From Nelumbo lutea (lineage: Eukaryota > Streptophyta > Magnoliopsida > Proteales > Nelumbonaceae), in NCBI GenBank assembly GCA_022828595.1, contig JAKGHH010000005.1, positions 26,920,193 to 26,984,192 on the forward strand: a stretch of DNA of 64,000 nucleotides, given 5' to 3'. How positions within the stretch are numbered: position 1 is the first letter of the stretch; the number at the start of each line of letters is the position of its first letter. A program made the position numbers and the translations under genes. The notes beneath the pieces are model-generated. The model ran no database searches, was not told the origin of the DNA, and saw only the letters and a list, made by a program, of their open reading frames with translations. Positions 51,382 through 63,429 of this stretch are shown here, one piece after another.

Positions 51382-52613
51382 TCAAGTATTGATGCCTATT
51401 GTTGACGTGTGGGGATCTTCTGGGTTGCTGACTTGGCAATGGCTCTGTGGGTGTTTGCTTCTTGGTACAATTGCAAGGCGCACAGTTGCTTCCCGTGTAC
51501 CTTGAGAGCTGTTGTCACTAGGATCATGAATGGGGAATGCTCGTCCAATGAGTAAGTTGTTGGTGTGCGGCATAAGGTCTACTTCCACTTGTGTCAAAAA
51601 CTCCATTCTAATGACAACTTGAAAATCATCCAAGGGAACCATGGATAGGTTGATGTTGCCCTTCCATGGTCCCACTTTCAGTTCTACTCCATGAACCATG
51701 CCTTCTACAACCTTGATCCACCCTATTTGTTTAGTGGTGGTTAAGTCGAGTCGTTGTGCCTCAACGAGTGAAATAAAGTTGCGGGTGGTCCCGGTATCCA
51801 CCAAGGCTTGAGTCGACCTCCCACTAAGGGTGATGTCTACATATTTTAGCCCCTTGTGGGCTTTGTTAGGCCATTTAGATGTGCCCGCTTTCTTAATTGT
51901 GGCATTTATGAGTTGGAGGGTACCTACTCTTGGCTCCAGTGTGGGTTTCTCCTCATCGCTCTCCTCATTATCACTGAGTTTGGCAATGAGGACATTGACC
52001 TTCTTCTCCATGGGACATTCACTACCCAATGCATTTCATTGCAAATGAAGCAAGGTGCAAGAGGAGTGGTAGGTCTCCTTGTGTACTTGTAGCCTTGGGA
52101 GTTATTAGCTTCTTGTGGGTTCTTTCCTTGTTGCTAATAGACTGACTTTTTGGGGTATGGCTGCTTTTCTTTAGTCGAAGTTGACCGTAGTTCTCCTCAC
52201 TCAAGCTTGCGATACATAGACTAGGTGGCCGGTGGTCCGCTTCATTGGGCTTCTTCAAATCTACAAGTTGTTTAGGCATGACCATGGTAGTTGCTAGGCC
52301 TTGCACCCCTTGCCATTGTAGCTCAAGCTCGACCCATGGTTTGGGGCCGTCCATGAAATAACAAGAGATCCTTGTCAGACATGTCGGAGATCTCAAGTGT
52401 TAAGGCTAAGAATTATTGGACATAGTTGTGTAGCGAGTCCTCGTGCTTCAAGTTCTTCATTTTTCTCCATGAAAGGTACTCAACATTCTTGGGGTAAAAT
52501 TGGTGCTTGATCTGTCGCTTGAAATCGACCCTTTTATTGATGTTGTGTCTGCCATAGTCAATGTCTTGACAACACCTATGCCACCATAACATTATAATAT
52601 CATTTAAATACAT
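51382..52613 (-). pseudogene. Gypsy K gag and aspartic protease
   Basis: Gag pieces: MYLNDIIMLWWHRC, DFKRQIKHQFYPKNVEYLSW, YFMDGPKPWVELELQWQGVQ, LATTMVMPKQLVDLKKPNEA, and a degenerate zinc knuckle (CFICNEMHW). Two frame changes occur (near 52410 and 52025). The protease frame carries QALVDTGTTRNFISLVEAQR, with the catalytic D-T-G intact, and FQVVIRMEFL. The order on the minus strand is gag then protease, as in Ty3/gypsy. Confidence 0.85.
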
Positions 52614-54096
52614 TGAAGCCCTATGTACTGGTGCGCCCGAGATGCATCGTCAAACACCCATGGCACCAATTTAGAGATTTGTAAATTTTTTAAACCCACA
52701 CGTAACCTTGAACAATGTAGTACGTGGTGAGGAAGGGGTCGAAACCACAGGGAAGTAAGAATAAAAATTATTATTTTAGTTCTTGACAAATAAAAGGAAA
52801 ATAGATCTAGGATTTGCAGAAAATAAGAACATGAAATTTATTAATGCTTAAGTTAAATGTTCTGAATTGAACAAGGCAATAATTAAAATTCAAAAAATTA
52901 AAAAACACTAAAATCAACAAAAAATAAATAAAAATGATCCAAAATTTGGATACAGTGGCGGTAGTTGTCTAGGAAGACGAAATACACGCTTTCTCCCTCC
53001 GTTTAGCCCTCAAACCCCTCGCACTGAACAAATTCAAATTTGCAAAACACACAAACAAACTGAAATTAAATATAAAAAGATTGCCAGAATAAAAATAACA
53101 TAAAAGAAAATAAAGAAAACAAAAGGGTTGGCTGATCAAATCCAATGGTGGTAGTTGTAGATTGGCTGGACTGCTTGCAGAAACCCCTCATAACAAGACT
53201 TGGGCGTCCTTCCCTTCTACAACCCTTCAACTTTTCAAGAAACCTTAGCCTTGTGAGATGGGTAAATAGACCAATCCCTTCTCTAGGGCCCTTGGGGTCC
53301 TTTTATAGAGAAGGGTGGGCAAAAATGGGATTAGAGAGAAAGAGAGGGGCGGCTAGGGTTTGTTAGAGGTGAATAGAATGAGTAGGGAGGCGCCTTAGAG
53401 TTTGCTAAGGAGAGGGGAGTATGCTAATACAATAGGAGGGGCGTCTTTCTGGGTTTAGCAGATAGGAGGCGCCCTCTTGTGCTCAGTTTTTCATAGAAAC
53501 ACCCTCTCTCTCAATTGGAATTCTCACCAGCTTCCCAAAATCTGTAGAAAACTCTGTAAATTTCTCAATTTTTACCTAGAATTTGCATAGGGTAATTTTT
53601 GTAAAAGTGCTTTTGTAAAAGTGCTTTCATAAAAGTACTTTTATAAGGTGTTTTCATAAAAGTGTTTTTATAAAAGTACTTTATAAAATCACTTTTTTGA
53701 AAATACTTTTAGTATTTTTATAAAAATACTTTTACAAACATACTTTTATAAAATTCAACTAGGGATAATTTTGGAAAAAAATTGAATAAGTGCTTATTGT
53801 ATAAGCACATGAAAAAACTGGAAATTTGGGCTTAAAAAATAAGCCCTTATTTTTCAAATAAGCTCTACCGTAGGCTTTAGATAAGTCTAACTGAAGAAGA
53901 ATGCCTCATGTCTACCCTTTTGTTTTTTCATGGAATGAAATACTTCTTGGATAATAATGGTGGAATTAGGAAGGATGCTTCACAACTGATTGGTTAAGAT
54001 TTTAATGCTAGTTTTGTACAAAACATTGCTCAATCCAATCTGTTAGAGATTTTGCACTTTCTGATGTTATCACTCTTGTGAGTAGCTTTCCTTCAC
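52614..54096. other. Unassigned, with an LTR-like phrase and short AT-rich repeats
   Basis: No coding supported. The phrase ggtcgaaaccacaggga near 52738 is common near ends of some plant retrotransposons. From 53585 to 53770, imperfect repeats of taaaagtactttt and its complement form a self-complementary cluster. Confidence 0.4.
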
Positions 54097-54286
54097 GGAA
54101 AAGTACGGACAAGTCCATTGCAGATTTTTGAATTCCACTACAGACCTATAAAATCCAAAATATCAAATGCCCAACTCTATACATCAATGCCTGCCCATGA
54201 ATTGGTATCAAATTTGAGTTGGCACATACCTCAGTTGTACTTTGGGCCTAAGAATTCTGACCCTGGGCTGAACAGTCATTTTCCCT
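54097..54286. repeat. Diverged direct repeat, copy 1
   Basis: About 190 bp, from ggaaaagtac to ttttccct, matches 55539-55730 in the same orientation (cattgcagattttgaattcca, tattggtatcaa, ctatgaattct). Perhaps 70-75 percent identical by eye. Confidence 0.6.
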
Positions 54287-55538
54287 AGCGTTCTAAAATT
54301 TCCATTGATTTGTTGACCCCACTTGTAGAGTTTGGATAGTACTTGAGTAACCATATCATGAACGGATCCATCAGATTCATGCCAAAATAATTGAAAGGTT
54401 TCACAAAATTTGGCTCGTCACTCCAGAATTCCTCAAATCTGCATAATTTGGGAGTTCTTCCATAATTTTTCGTGGCTAGAAACTTGTAGTCTCTTATGAA
54501 CCAGTGCATCTAATCCATATTATTTGTCTAGGTATATCCCTATATGATGGGAGTCTAGATCTCCTAAACATCAATCTTTGCAGATTTTTTCCTCTACATC
54601 AAATTAGAGGGTGCCATGTCAGCATCCTCTCATGCGTGAATCTGACATGTGCGAGTTTCAAATGTCCCCCCATCCCAATTTTGATATATTAAAATTTACA
54701 TTGAAGTTTAAATCAAATAAAAAATAGGGTTAAAGGTTTATTCGTCTCTTTTGTCAATTTTTTCTCCAAGAAATTGAATAACCCTACTAGGAAAACAAGG
54801 GATGAGAGTTCAAAGAACGAGTTCAAATTTGTGCCCCATGGTCTGGCGTCCCAAAAACATCTCACACAATGGAAGGCTACCATGTGTCCCACACACGTCC
54901 CCCCCTTAGCACGTACGAAGCTAATGGCACTCGTCTCGTTAGCTCCAAAATGGCCCAACTCCTGTATAATGAGAATTTGGCAGTCGCCAGTGATCCTTGT
55001 GCGTTATGTGTTGAAAAACAAAGTTAAAAATAAAGGATGTGAGAGAGAGAGATGAGATGAGAGCAATGGGTTCGTACCTCCGGTGTGTCTCTCGGAATGG
55101 TCATCGGTGTCGGAGATAAGCAAAGGTTGGATTGGAGTGCAAGGTTGCACAGGTCGAGAGTTGAGAGAATAAGTGAGAATGTGGGAAAACATTTGGTTTT
55201 GGCCGGTTTTTGAGCTAACAGGATGAGTTAACGGCTGTCCCATTAGCTCCACACACGCTGAGGGGGGAATGAGTGTGGGAGGACTCTTGGTGGCACTGTG
55301 TGGGATGTTTTTGGGGCTCAAATTTGAACTCTCAAAGAACCGAATGCTTGAGATGACTCTTACATCTTTCACTCGATTTAGTTAAATATCAATGACACAC
55401 CACCTAGATCAATGATCAAGATATTGAACCGATCTTCTCTATTGATTTAATAAGTAGGTAGGCAATAAATATTTGAAAAGATTGGACATCTAGTACCCCT
55501 AGTAGTGTTTTTTTGTTGATCATTTCAATAGATTTTTT
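54287..55538. other. Unassigned sequence between the two direct repeats
   Basis: Short frames on both strands (e.g. 54774-55055, 55004-55372) overlap antisense and show no family match. Nothing supported. Confidence 0.4.
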
Positions 55539-55730
55539 GGAAAAGTACATTGCACCACACTGCAGAATTCTGAATTCCATTACAATCATACACAATTCAA
55601 AATGACAAACACCCCCACCCTAAAACACCAATACCCGCCCGTGTATTGGCATCAATTCCAACCTGGCAGCTACCCCAATTGTATTGTGGGGCTATGAATT
55701 CTTAGGGTGTGATGGATAGTCCTTCTCCCT
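55539..55730. repeat. Diverged direct repeat, copy 2
   Basis: Partner of 54097-54286, 1,442 bp away. Same order of shared phrases, with more GC in the right half. Confidence 0.6.
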
Positions 55731-55786
55731 ATTTTGATGTCCACATCGTACATTTACTTCAATGTAAAAAAGAATGTTTATAATTT

Positions 55787-56230
55787 ATTAATTATTTAAT
55801 ATTTTATTTTTGTTGTACCTATAAATTGAACATGATATTCAAGGGAGTGGCTTCCGCATATTTGTCTTTTGTCTAACACTTGTGATTTCCACCATTTTTT
55901 AGGTAGAGATCATGGATAATTAGTAGTTTATTTAAAGGGAAAATCTATGATGCGGGAAAGATATGGTATTTAAAGAGTTTTGACCAATCAAAACCCACTT
56001 ATAAATTTAGTAATTATTTAATACTTGATTTTTGTCGTATCTATAAATTAAAAATAATATTGAAGGGAGTGGCTTCCACATATTTTTCTTTTGTCTGACA
56101 CTTGTGATTTTCACCGTTTTTGAGGTAGAGATCATGGCTAATTACTAGTTTATTTAAAGGAAAAATCTATGATGTGGGAAAGGTATGGTACTGAAAGAGT
56201 TTTGACCAATCAAAACCCACCTATAAATTT
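55787..56230. repeat. 222-bp tandem duplication (two copies)
   Basis: The block beginning taattatttaat and ending caaaacccac-tataaattt occurs at 55787-56008 and 56009-56230. Shared phrases gggagtggcttcc, tagagatcatgg and gagttttgaccaatcaaaac are in register at 222 bp. No coding. Confidence 0.88.
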
Positions 56231-56499
56231 TGATAAATAACACTTGATTGGCTACCACGTTTATGATTCTAGTTGATTGGTCATACGTTTTTCAGATTTC
56301 ATATCTTTTCCATATCCTAATAATATAATCAATGCCTGTATTTTGGTTGGACTATTTCAACAAATTAAATTGTAGTGGATTAAGAGGCTGTAATTAATCT
56401 TTTTTAGTCCCTCTTGTACTTTGTTTTATCAATAGATGAAGGTTGACGATTGTTTGAGCTTACTTTGCAGTCATTCATCATTAGTGAACTAGTTGATGC
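56231..56499. other. Unassigned intergenic sequence
   Basis: Nothing recognised between the tandem duplication and the LTR-like fragment at 56520. Confidence 0.4.
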
Positions 56500-56519
56500 C
56501 TCAATGGTCATGATCTGAT

Positions 56520-56890
56520 GTTGGGATACTTGGTGGACCTCAGGTCGTGCCACGTGGTGTCGGCCAGATTAAATCCTGGCCGAACATCACCAATTACTTC
56601 CAACCACTCCTAAGGCATGGTTATCTATAAAAGGGGGCACTCATCTCAAGGTAAGCATCCTGAATCTAGAGATAACCATCCTTGTCTATTAAGGACTAAG
56701 CTTTGATCTCTCGTCTTGTGCTTGGTTCGACCCCTCTTTAAGCACTCGGCTAATTTGACTATCGGAGTCTCCGCCCTTGGAATAACACCCGGGGCCTCTG
56801 ACATGTACTCTTCTCTTGTTTATAGATCAGACTATCGGCCTTGAACACTAGAAAAATTACCTTGTTGCCCTTGGCCTCATATTTGGTAGC
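56520..56890 (+). repeat. Gypsy (Tat-like) LTR fragment
   Basis: TATA-like tctataaaaggggg at about 56622. Then tatcggagtctccgccct near 56760, ttctcttgtttatagatcag near 56810, and a possible primer-site-like tggtagcaac at 56884. Similar layout to 35280-35680. No partner LTR found. Confidence 0.5.
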
Positions 56891-57065
56891 AACATGATCC
56901 ATTGAAGGTGGGTGGGGCTAAGGCTAAGGCATACTTGGAACCTAGAACATATGGAGCCCTGGTACAAGGTGCCCTTGTATATATGTTATTCATACTTTGG
57001 ACAAAATATGAGACAATTTCTTGGTTTCTATATGGGCGTACAAGTTCATTGGTGGGCCTTTTAAA

Positions 57066-57490
57066 TCGGGGTGAGTATTTGATTTATTCGGTTAAAAACC
57101 GAATTGAATAAAATAAATTTTAAAAACTGAACTTAAAAAATGAAAACCGAACCAACACTGAATTAAAGAAAAACCAAAATAGCCAAAACTAAAATTTTTG
57201 GTTCAGTTTTCAGTTAAAACCAAATTTTAAGAATATATTTACTATATTATATGTGTGTGTATTAATATGTTATATATTAAATCAACAAATTTCATTATAT
57301 TATAGTATTAATATATAAATATATTATATATTAAATATTATGTGTTATATATTATATATTACATGTTATATAGCAAAGTTCGGTTAATTCAGATTTTTCT
57401 GTTAACTAAATTCCTAATTCTAAATACCAAAACCAAAACCAAAATTTTTGGTCTGATTTTTTGGTTTTAACTGAATAATGTTCACCCCTA
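57066..57490. mobile_element. 425-bp hAT-like MITE
   Basis: Termini TCGGGGTGAG (left) and TAGGGGTGAACA (right, reverse complement). The subterminal sequence is rich in aaccgaa/ttcggtt motifs around an AT-rich core. Flanks cttttaaa (57058-57065) and gttttaga (57491-57498) match at 6 of 8 positions, consistent with an aged 8-bp hAT duplication. Confidence 0.72.
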
Positions 57491-57498
57491 GTTTTAGA

Positions 57499-58149
57499 AC
57501 AAATGAAGCCATTGACCCAACCCTTATATTGTTAGTGGGGAATTTGTATTGAAGAGCCCATGTACCACCATATTAACACCATCATGTTTTCAAGTGTATT
57601 CAACGTTACATGCATATTATGAAATGAGAATTCATATTTACCATAGTACTTATCATATATTATGTACCTGAATGCAAATTGTTATATACACATTTTGGTT
57701 TTTAAGTGTAGTAATTCTTTTAATCATTAAAAGAAATTGTGGATTGATTCGTTTTATAGTTGACAAAATTCAAGATGGATGTACTAATGATCTTGGAAAC
57801 ATGGTTAATCAGTTAATTCTACTTTTTTGGTTAAAGGTGTAGTGGGTTGATAGGAAGTTATAAGTACATACAGTCCTCCATTGCCATAATCACGATGAAG
57901 GTATCGAAATAGAGACGCATATATACTTGCGATGAGCTCAGAAAGCCATCCAGGACTTGTGATGAGCATGAAATGCTTCTTGAAACTTGCGATGAACAAT
58001 GAGTGTTTCCTGAGGCTCACAACGGACATAAAATGACATCACCAGCTTGAGATAAACCCAATATATCACTAGCACCCTACGATGGTCACGAAATGATAGC
58101 CCATAATGTAACGAACAGTAGATATGCCCCGACACTAGCAACACCCGCC
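57499..58149. other. Unassigned intergenic sequence
   Basis: Short repeats of a cttgcgatgaac/catgaaatg-type phrase occur at 57925-58090 (about four echoes). No coding supported. Confidence 0.4.
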
Positions 58150-58560
58150 TGTGGTTGATCGTCACCTTTTCCAGTTACAACGAGCTGTAATGAGATGCCT
58201 TGGAAGTGACCGAGAAGAACCCGAGCACACTAGATAGACCCAAACCTCATCCCTTGCCACATGGTCACGGGGAAACCCATGTTGGGATGTAGTCTGCAAG
58301 TGCTCGGCGAGAATCCTCAAGGCAAAGGGAACTTTGTCCTTAGAGGATCTCGTTGTACACATGGCGGAACCCCAATGGCGTTCCTTTGATAACCGACATA
58401 AAGACAAGGATTCCATTTCCTAATAGGAATCAAACCCTTTTTGAAATCCTTCTCCTTAAAGTCTTGGGGTCTCCCTTATAAAAGAGGATGTAAAGTATGA
58501 CTTGGGGGACGTTCTCTTCAACCACCCTTATTACCCGACTTTGCTAAGATTTTCCAGAAG
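58150..58560 (+). repeat. Probable LTR end of gypsy J
   Basis: TATA-like ttataaaagaggatg at about 58475, followed by a short transcribed part. The pattern matches Tat-type LTRs. No partner in the window; limits uncertain. Confidence 0.4.
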
Positions 58561-58585
58561 TAGAAGCCTGCCCATTGTTTCCCTC

Positions 58586-59703
58586 ATGGCCTTCGACCCT
58601 AATCCATCTTCATCCTTCAAGGAGACCACACCATCTAGACTTACCACTACACTTACAATAGAATCTCTAGTTGTATTCCTTGATCACGAAGAATGGCCGC
58701 CTATAGGATCAACCTCTTGCCTATCCCTGAGGAACAACGCAATGACCTCGAGAATACAGATGCAAAGGAAGAAGACCAAATCCCTCAGGAGGCAAAAGAC
58801 CAAGTGGACATTGAAATCTTGTCCCACAAGGTCTATAGCTTTAAGACCTACTTCAATCAATTGGAACAAATGCAAGCTGAGATGAGAAGCACCCTGCAGT
58901 TGTTGCTGTCGAAGGTGACCACGCTAGAGCACTCCCCGTGCACTCCTATTGGCCCTTCTGCATCAATACCTTATGGCTGATGAGCCCCTAAGCAACACCC
59001 GTTAGGAGTTAACTACTCGTTCATGACTGGTATGGCCCAGAAAACACATCACTCTACTGCTGAACAGGCCTATGCAACAACACAGAGTAATGCAGTGGCC
59101 AAGGCACCGGTTAGGCGAATGGAAATAAGGGAGTATGTTCAGGGCTTGTTAGAGGAAATCCAAAACAAGACTTAACCCATGCTAACGTTCCAAAAACCGT
59201 ACTCCAACCGTATTCTATACAAGCTTTACCCTATTGGCTACATGCCACCGTAGCAGTGGCCTTTATAAAATGGTTAGAAAGGAAGCCCATAGGAACATGT
59301 GAACAAATTTAAAGACGCCTTGGGTGTGTTCGCCTTGGACGACGATTTGAAAGTCTGGAAATTTTCCAAGTCACTAATTGGCCAGGCCTATTCCCGGTTT
59401 GTCAACTTGATAGCTAGGGGTATAGACTCTTAGGCGGATCTCATGAAGAAGTTCCTATCCAAATGCCTCACTCTCTAGTGAAGGTTGACGATGGCTCACC
59501 TCCGGAATACAGAACAACGCACAAAAAAAATAAACATCTTGACCTATGTCCTACATTTCGAAAAGTTGACTCACTTCCATTTTCAAAGAACATGTCACAG
59601 AATAGAGCTTTGTAGAACAATGCATATAGGGGATGCATCCAACATATCAGATTGGCATCGAAAATGTCAAAAAAGACACTTTCAGCCCGGTCTAGAATTG
59701 CGC
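58586..59703 (+). pseudogene. Gypsy J gag
   Basis: MAFDPNPSSSFKE opens at 58586 in one frame; a second frame from 58693 carries the longer match. Further on come FKDALGVFALDDDLKVWKFS, RFVNLIARGIDS-stop-ADLMK, KFLSKCLTL, MAHLRNTEQR and LTHFHFQRTCHRIELCRTMH, which is the Ty3/gypsy capsid (retrotransposon gag family). At least six stops. Confidence 0.75.
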
Positions 59704-60109
59704 TGAGAGGACGACATGAACTGTTATAGGTCCTAGAACACTAGAATGGAAGCATACACTATTGATCACAATGAGGTGATCCCGATCATGAATAGGCTAG
59801 TAGAAGACCGTGCCATCAACTTATTGCCACCACCTGCTAGGATTGACCTTGAGAAAGATCAACATTGATTGAGATGGTGTACGTAACTACCACCAGTCAC
59901 TAAATCATGACCTAATGGATTGTTTAACCTTGCGATGGCTCTTCGCACAAAAGGTCAAACAGGATGATTACGTCAAAAGAAAACCCACCCAAGTAGAAAC
60001 AGATTTCCTCTGTACCCATTCACAAGGGGGGAGTATTAATGTTGTCGGGACATCATCCCATGACAACATGGATGCACTAGTTCAGCGCTTTGAGCAAAGT
60101 GTCAACCTC

Positions 60110-60660
60110 TAGTAGTTTTTCAACAAGCAAAGAGCAAGCAGCTCTGTGAATCTGATCTCAGTGCACACCTTGAAATTGACGAACGTGAAAGAAGACACCA
60201 TCAATGGTCTACCCATGGAAGTAAGAGGCTTCAACGGTAATGCATTAATCACCACAGGTTCCCTCATACTACCAGCTTTTCAACAATCAAGGAGCAAGCA
60301 ATGCGGTTTGAAGACTCACCGTCTGAGCACTAGTGAAATCCTTTAAAAGACCACTAGAGCCCCATTGCATGGACAAACTGAATGTTGAGTTCACAATGGA
60401 GGACATTCTTGCCAATGATCCCCATTAGAACCAGCCCTTGTACATAATAGTGAAGATAGGGGGATATGAGATGCAACACTTGCTGATCGACCAAGGTAGT
60501 TCTGTGAATCTAATCTCAGTGCACACCTTGAAACCGCTGAGTATGACAGAAGACGCCATCAACAGTCTACCCATGGAAGTAACAAACTTCAATGGTAATG
60601 CACAAACATCAATGGTAATGCATTGATCACCATATGTTCCCTCATACTACCACTTACCAT
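60110..60660 (+). pseudogene. Gypsy J protease region with an internal duplication
   Basis: The frame at 60438 reads YEMQHLLIDQGSSVNLISVH, a retropepsin-like site (D-Q-G in place of D-T/S-G), then PMEVTNFNGNAQ. An earlier copy (60143-60274) repeats SSVNLISVHTLKLTNVKEDT and PMEVRGFNGNALI without the catalytic part. Copies are 358 bp apart. Confidence 0.7.
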
Positions 60661-61477
60661 TTGGCTTTTCCACACCAAACAAGAATTTCATGTAATTTCA
60701 AGGAAAACACCCTACCATGCCCTCATTGGGTGATCACTAATACATAACTTGGCACTAGTCCCATCCACCTACCATCAGTGCATAAAAGCAAGCACAAAGG
60801 ATGGACTATCAGAATTTCAGCCACCCGTGTCCCATTCGAAAGGTTAGAAGCCCACTTGCAGGATGTAATTTATTACATAGAACTTGCTGAGGACGGAGAG
60901 ACATGAGTGGCAAAGGTGAAAACGTTGCAACTAACTAGACAAGCGAGTAAGGCTCAGGTGATGATGGAATGAAAGAAACGATCTTGATGCTTTCAAATGA
61001 AAGATGAGACTATGGAGAGTTACTACACAATCATTGAAGAGTATGAAGAAGGAGATATCCACATCACAAAGAAATCCACCATGGAGAGTTACTACCTCAT
61101 TATGACACTGCCATGCTCACACCACTGCAAGAAAACACATCACCTCAACAACTACAAGCAATGCAAAGGTACACAATTTAATGAGAAACATATATAATGC
61201 GATAACTATAATCATGAACTAAGGTAGTCACTTTGGTAGGGCGAACCCAAAGAAACCATTGAATACTTTGATGAAATCCATAAACCTCCTTAACACATGC
61301 AAGATTCAAATACCATGTTGGAAGAATCACTAGAAGAGATCGACATGGCCACCGGAAAGGTGGATAGTAGACCACTATTCTCATCCAAGCTACATCAAGA
61401 ATATACAATGAAACTAATTGAATTATTGAAAGGTATTAAACCTTATTCCCACAATGAAAATATAGACATTATTAGAT
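60661..61477 (+). pseudogene. Gypsy J protease-RT linker, decayed
   Basis: Scattered frames (e.g. 61297-61477: EESLEEIDMATGKVDSRPLF, LIELLKGIK) resemble the linker before gypsy RT. A 20-bp phrase tggagagttactac occurs twice (61013, 61082). It is interrupted at 61477 by the solo LTR. Confidence 0.55.
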
Positions 61478-63426
61478 TGAAGGGATAGGATATCCATCAC
61501 ATGAACGCCCAAAGATTGCGGAATAAGGGGGCGAATTTCAAAATTTTTTCTCTCCCTTCAATTGAGAATCAAATTTCCTATTTAGAAAATTATATTTTCA
61601 AGGATCATTCTTGAACCATAAACTGAACCAGATTTGAACCAAAAGGAGTAGAGAGGTATAATACCTGATATGGAGAAGCAATATCTCCCAATGAAAGTGT
61701 TCACGCCCAAGGAAGGATCCAAAATCTGCTCCCACTAAAGACGACGCAGTGCAGGGTGGAGCTGAATCAACAGTGTTCTTCTAAAAGAATTTGACCCTTC
61801 GCAAGAATCATCCGGATGACTTGTGAATACAATTCCAACCAATCTTTTCTCCAAAAGATTGGTATCAAGATCGAATCTTGATTTCTCCCAAGAATTGGAG
61901 ATCGAACTGCTGGTGGTGGCGGCTGTAGGAAAGAGGCGGCAAGAGAGTATTCGTAGGGTGCAGAATTCTCTCTTCTTGTGATCTCAGCTTTGAAGACAAG
62001 AGTGTGTTGGTTGCATGTCTAAAGGCTGCCGCCCCCTCCTCCTTTTATAATCTCAAATGGATCAACTCCTAATCTCATTAGGAGTTGGAGATCCAAATCA
62101 TATTTGGATTAGAAGTCCCTTTAAGTGATAAGGGATAGCTCTTATCTTATCTGCATATCAGATCAGCCATCTCCTAATCTGATTAGGAGGCTTCCAGATC
62201 TAAATCTTATTTAGATATTGGACTCTCTAAGTGGATAGGGTATGGGCCCAATCCTATCAGCTGATCCATCTCAGAATTCGCCCCTTTTAGTGACTAATCA
62301 AATTAGCTCAATTCGAAATGGGCTTAAGGCTCATTTAAGGTTATGTATTCACTTAACCTTCCAAACTACTGCCCAGTTGGGCTTCCTTGTATGGCGTGGG
62401 ACCCAAACATTGATCTACACATCAGCCACATGGGTTCGGCTCAGCCTTTGTTACAAGCCTGGCAGAATACACTGTTATGGACAGTGCACCCCCTGAAAAC
62501 CATCTTATGGTCTCTATGGGCCCAACACTTACCCTAAGTGGTCCCTGGACCAAACCACATTATAACACCCAGGGACTGTGGGCAGATGCAAGATTAGCCC
62601 ATCAGGTATAATCCTCAATGGTCTTACACTTAACCTCTCAAACCATAATGATCATACACTTCCCGACAAGAGAGGACCTTTCCCTCGGCTGGAAAGAACA
62701 ATGTTACACTCTCTGCTTATATGGATCTCAGGAATTAAAACCTTTTGCAAATTATTTAGAAACCATAATATATATAATTTTATATCTCATTAAAAATATA
62801 TTTTGCAAAACAAATCTCAATGATTGAAATCGGCTGCCGGCAGTCTTTGTTTCCATTAGTGAGATTGCATCCCCGATCATTACCTTTGTCCAACAAAGGG
62901 GCTGATCCTGTCACTATGATCACCCATTCAGATGAATTCTCAGTCAGTCCTAACATACCCAAGTTTTGACCCCAGCTAAGGATCTCACTGATTGGTACAT
63001 CAAAGACAGTCCAATTCAACACCCAATGCAGTATCATAAGCGAGTTTAGGGGTCGGGTGTAACTTTCCAGTTTTTCCCATCAATCTCTAAGGTCTAGGGC
63101 AATATTGGAAATCTGGTCGAGTTCAAAGATTCAATTAATCCTACACTGTATGTGCCTAGGGTCTCACCCTGGCTGCTGAGACAGGCCACCCCCAACCGAC
63201 TTGGTGACACCATAGTGTCAGCCTTGTCAGGATAGGTCTCCCAGACCGACCCACTAGCTGTGAACATTCTAAACTAACACAAGTCTCATTAAGTGTTCAG
63301 TTTAAGGGTATTACACAGAAACACACTAAGGGAACATGAATCAAATATGCACTTTTATTCATTTACAATAAACTCATAAAGTACACCATCTTGATTGAAG
63401 CTAAGGGCATACAAAACTGTCTAACA
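61478..63426 (-). mobile_element. 1.95-kb solo LTR of the copia H family
   Basis: On the minus strand it runs TGTTAGACAGTTTTG...CCTATCCCTTCA (TG...CA). Flanks tagat (61473-61477) and tagac (63427-63431) match at 4 of 5 bases. It carries no coding. Its 3' 90 bp match (inverted) the stub after copia H at 48430-48521. Flanking sequence on both sides belongs to gypsy J, so this is an insertion later reduced by LTR-LTR recombination. Confidence 0.82.
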
Positions 63427-63429
63427 TAG

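Larger units (their letters stand above)
49413..52613 (-). mobile_element. Gypsy remnant K: gag and protease, with a hAT element inserted downstream
   Basis: Minus-strand gag (52613-52022), protease (52029-51382), then a short tail to the polypurine tract at 49413. RT, RNase H and integrase are absent, so it is deleted or naturally non-autonomous. A 1,387-bp hAT element (49710-51096) interrupts the tail. Confidence 0.75.

Noticed and set aside
58502..58885. 127-aa frame that looks like a stand-alone gene.
   Set aside because: It overlaps the gypsy J leader and gag start, with the real gag match in another frame.
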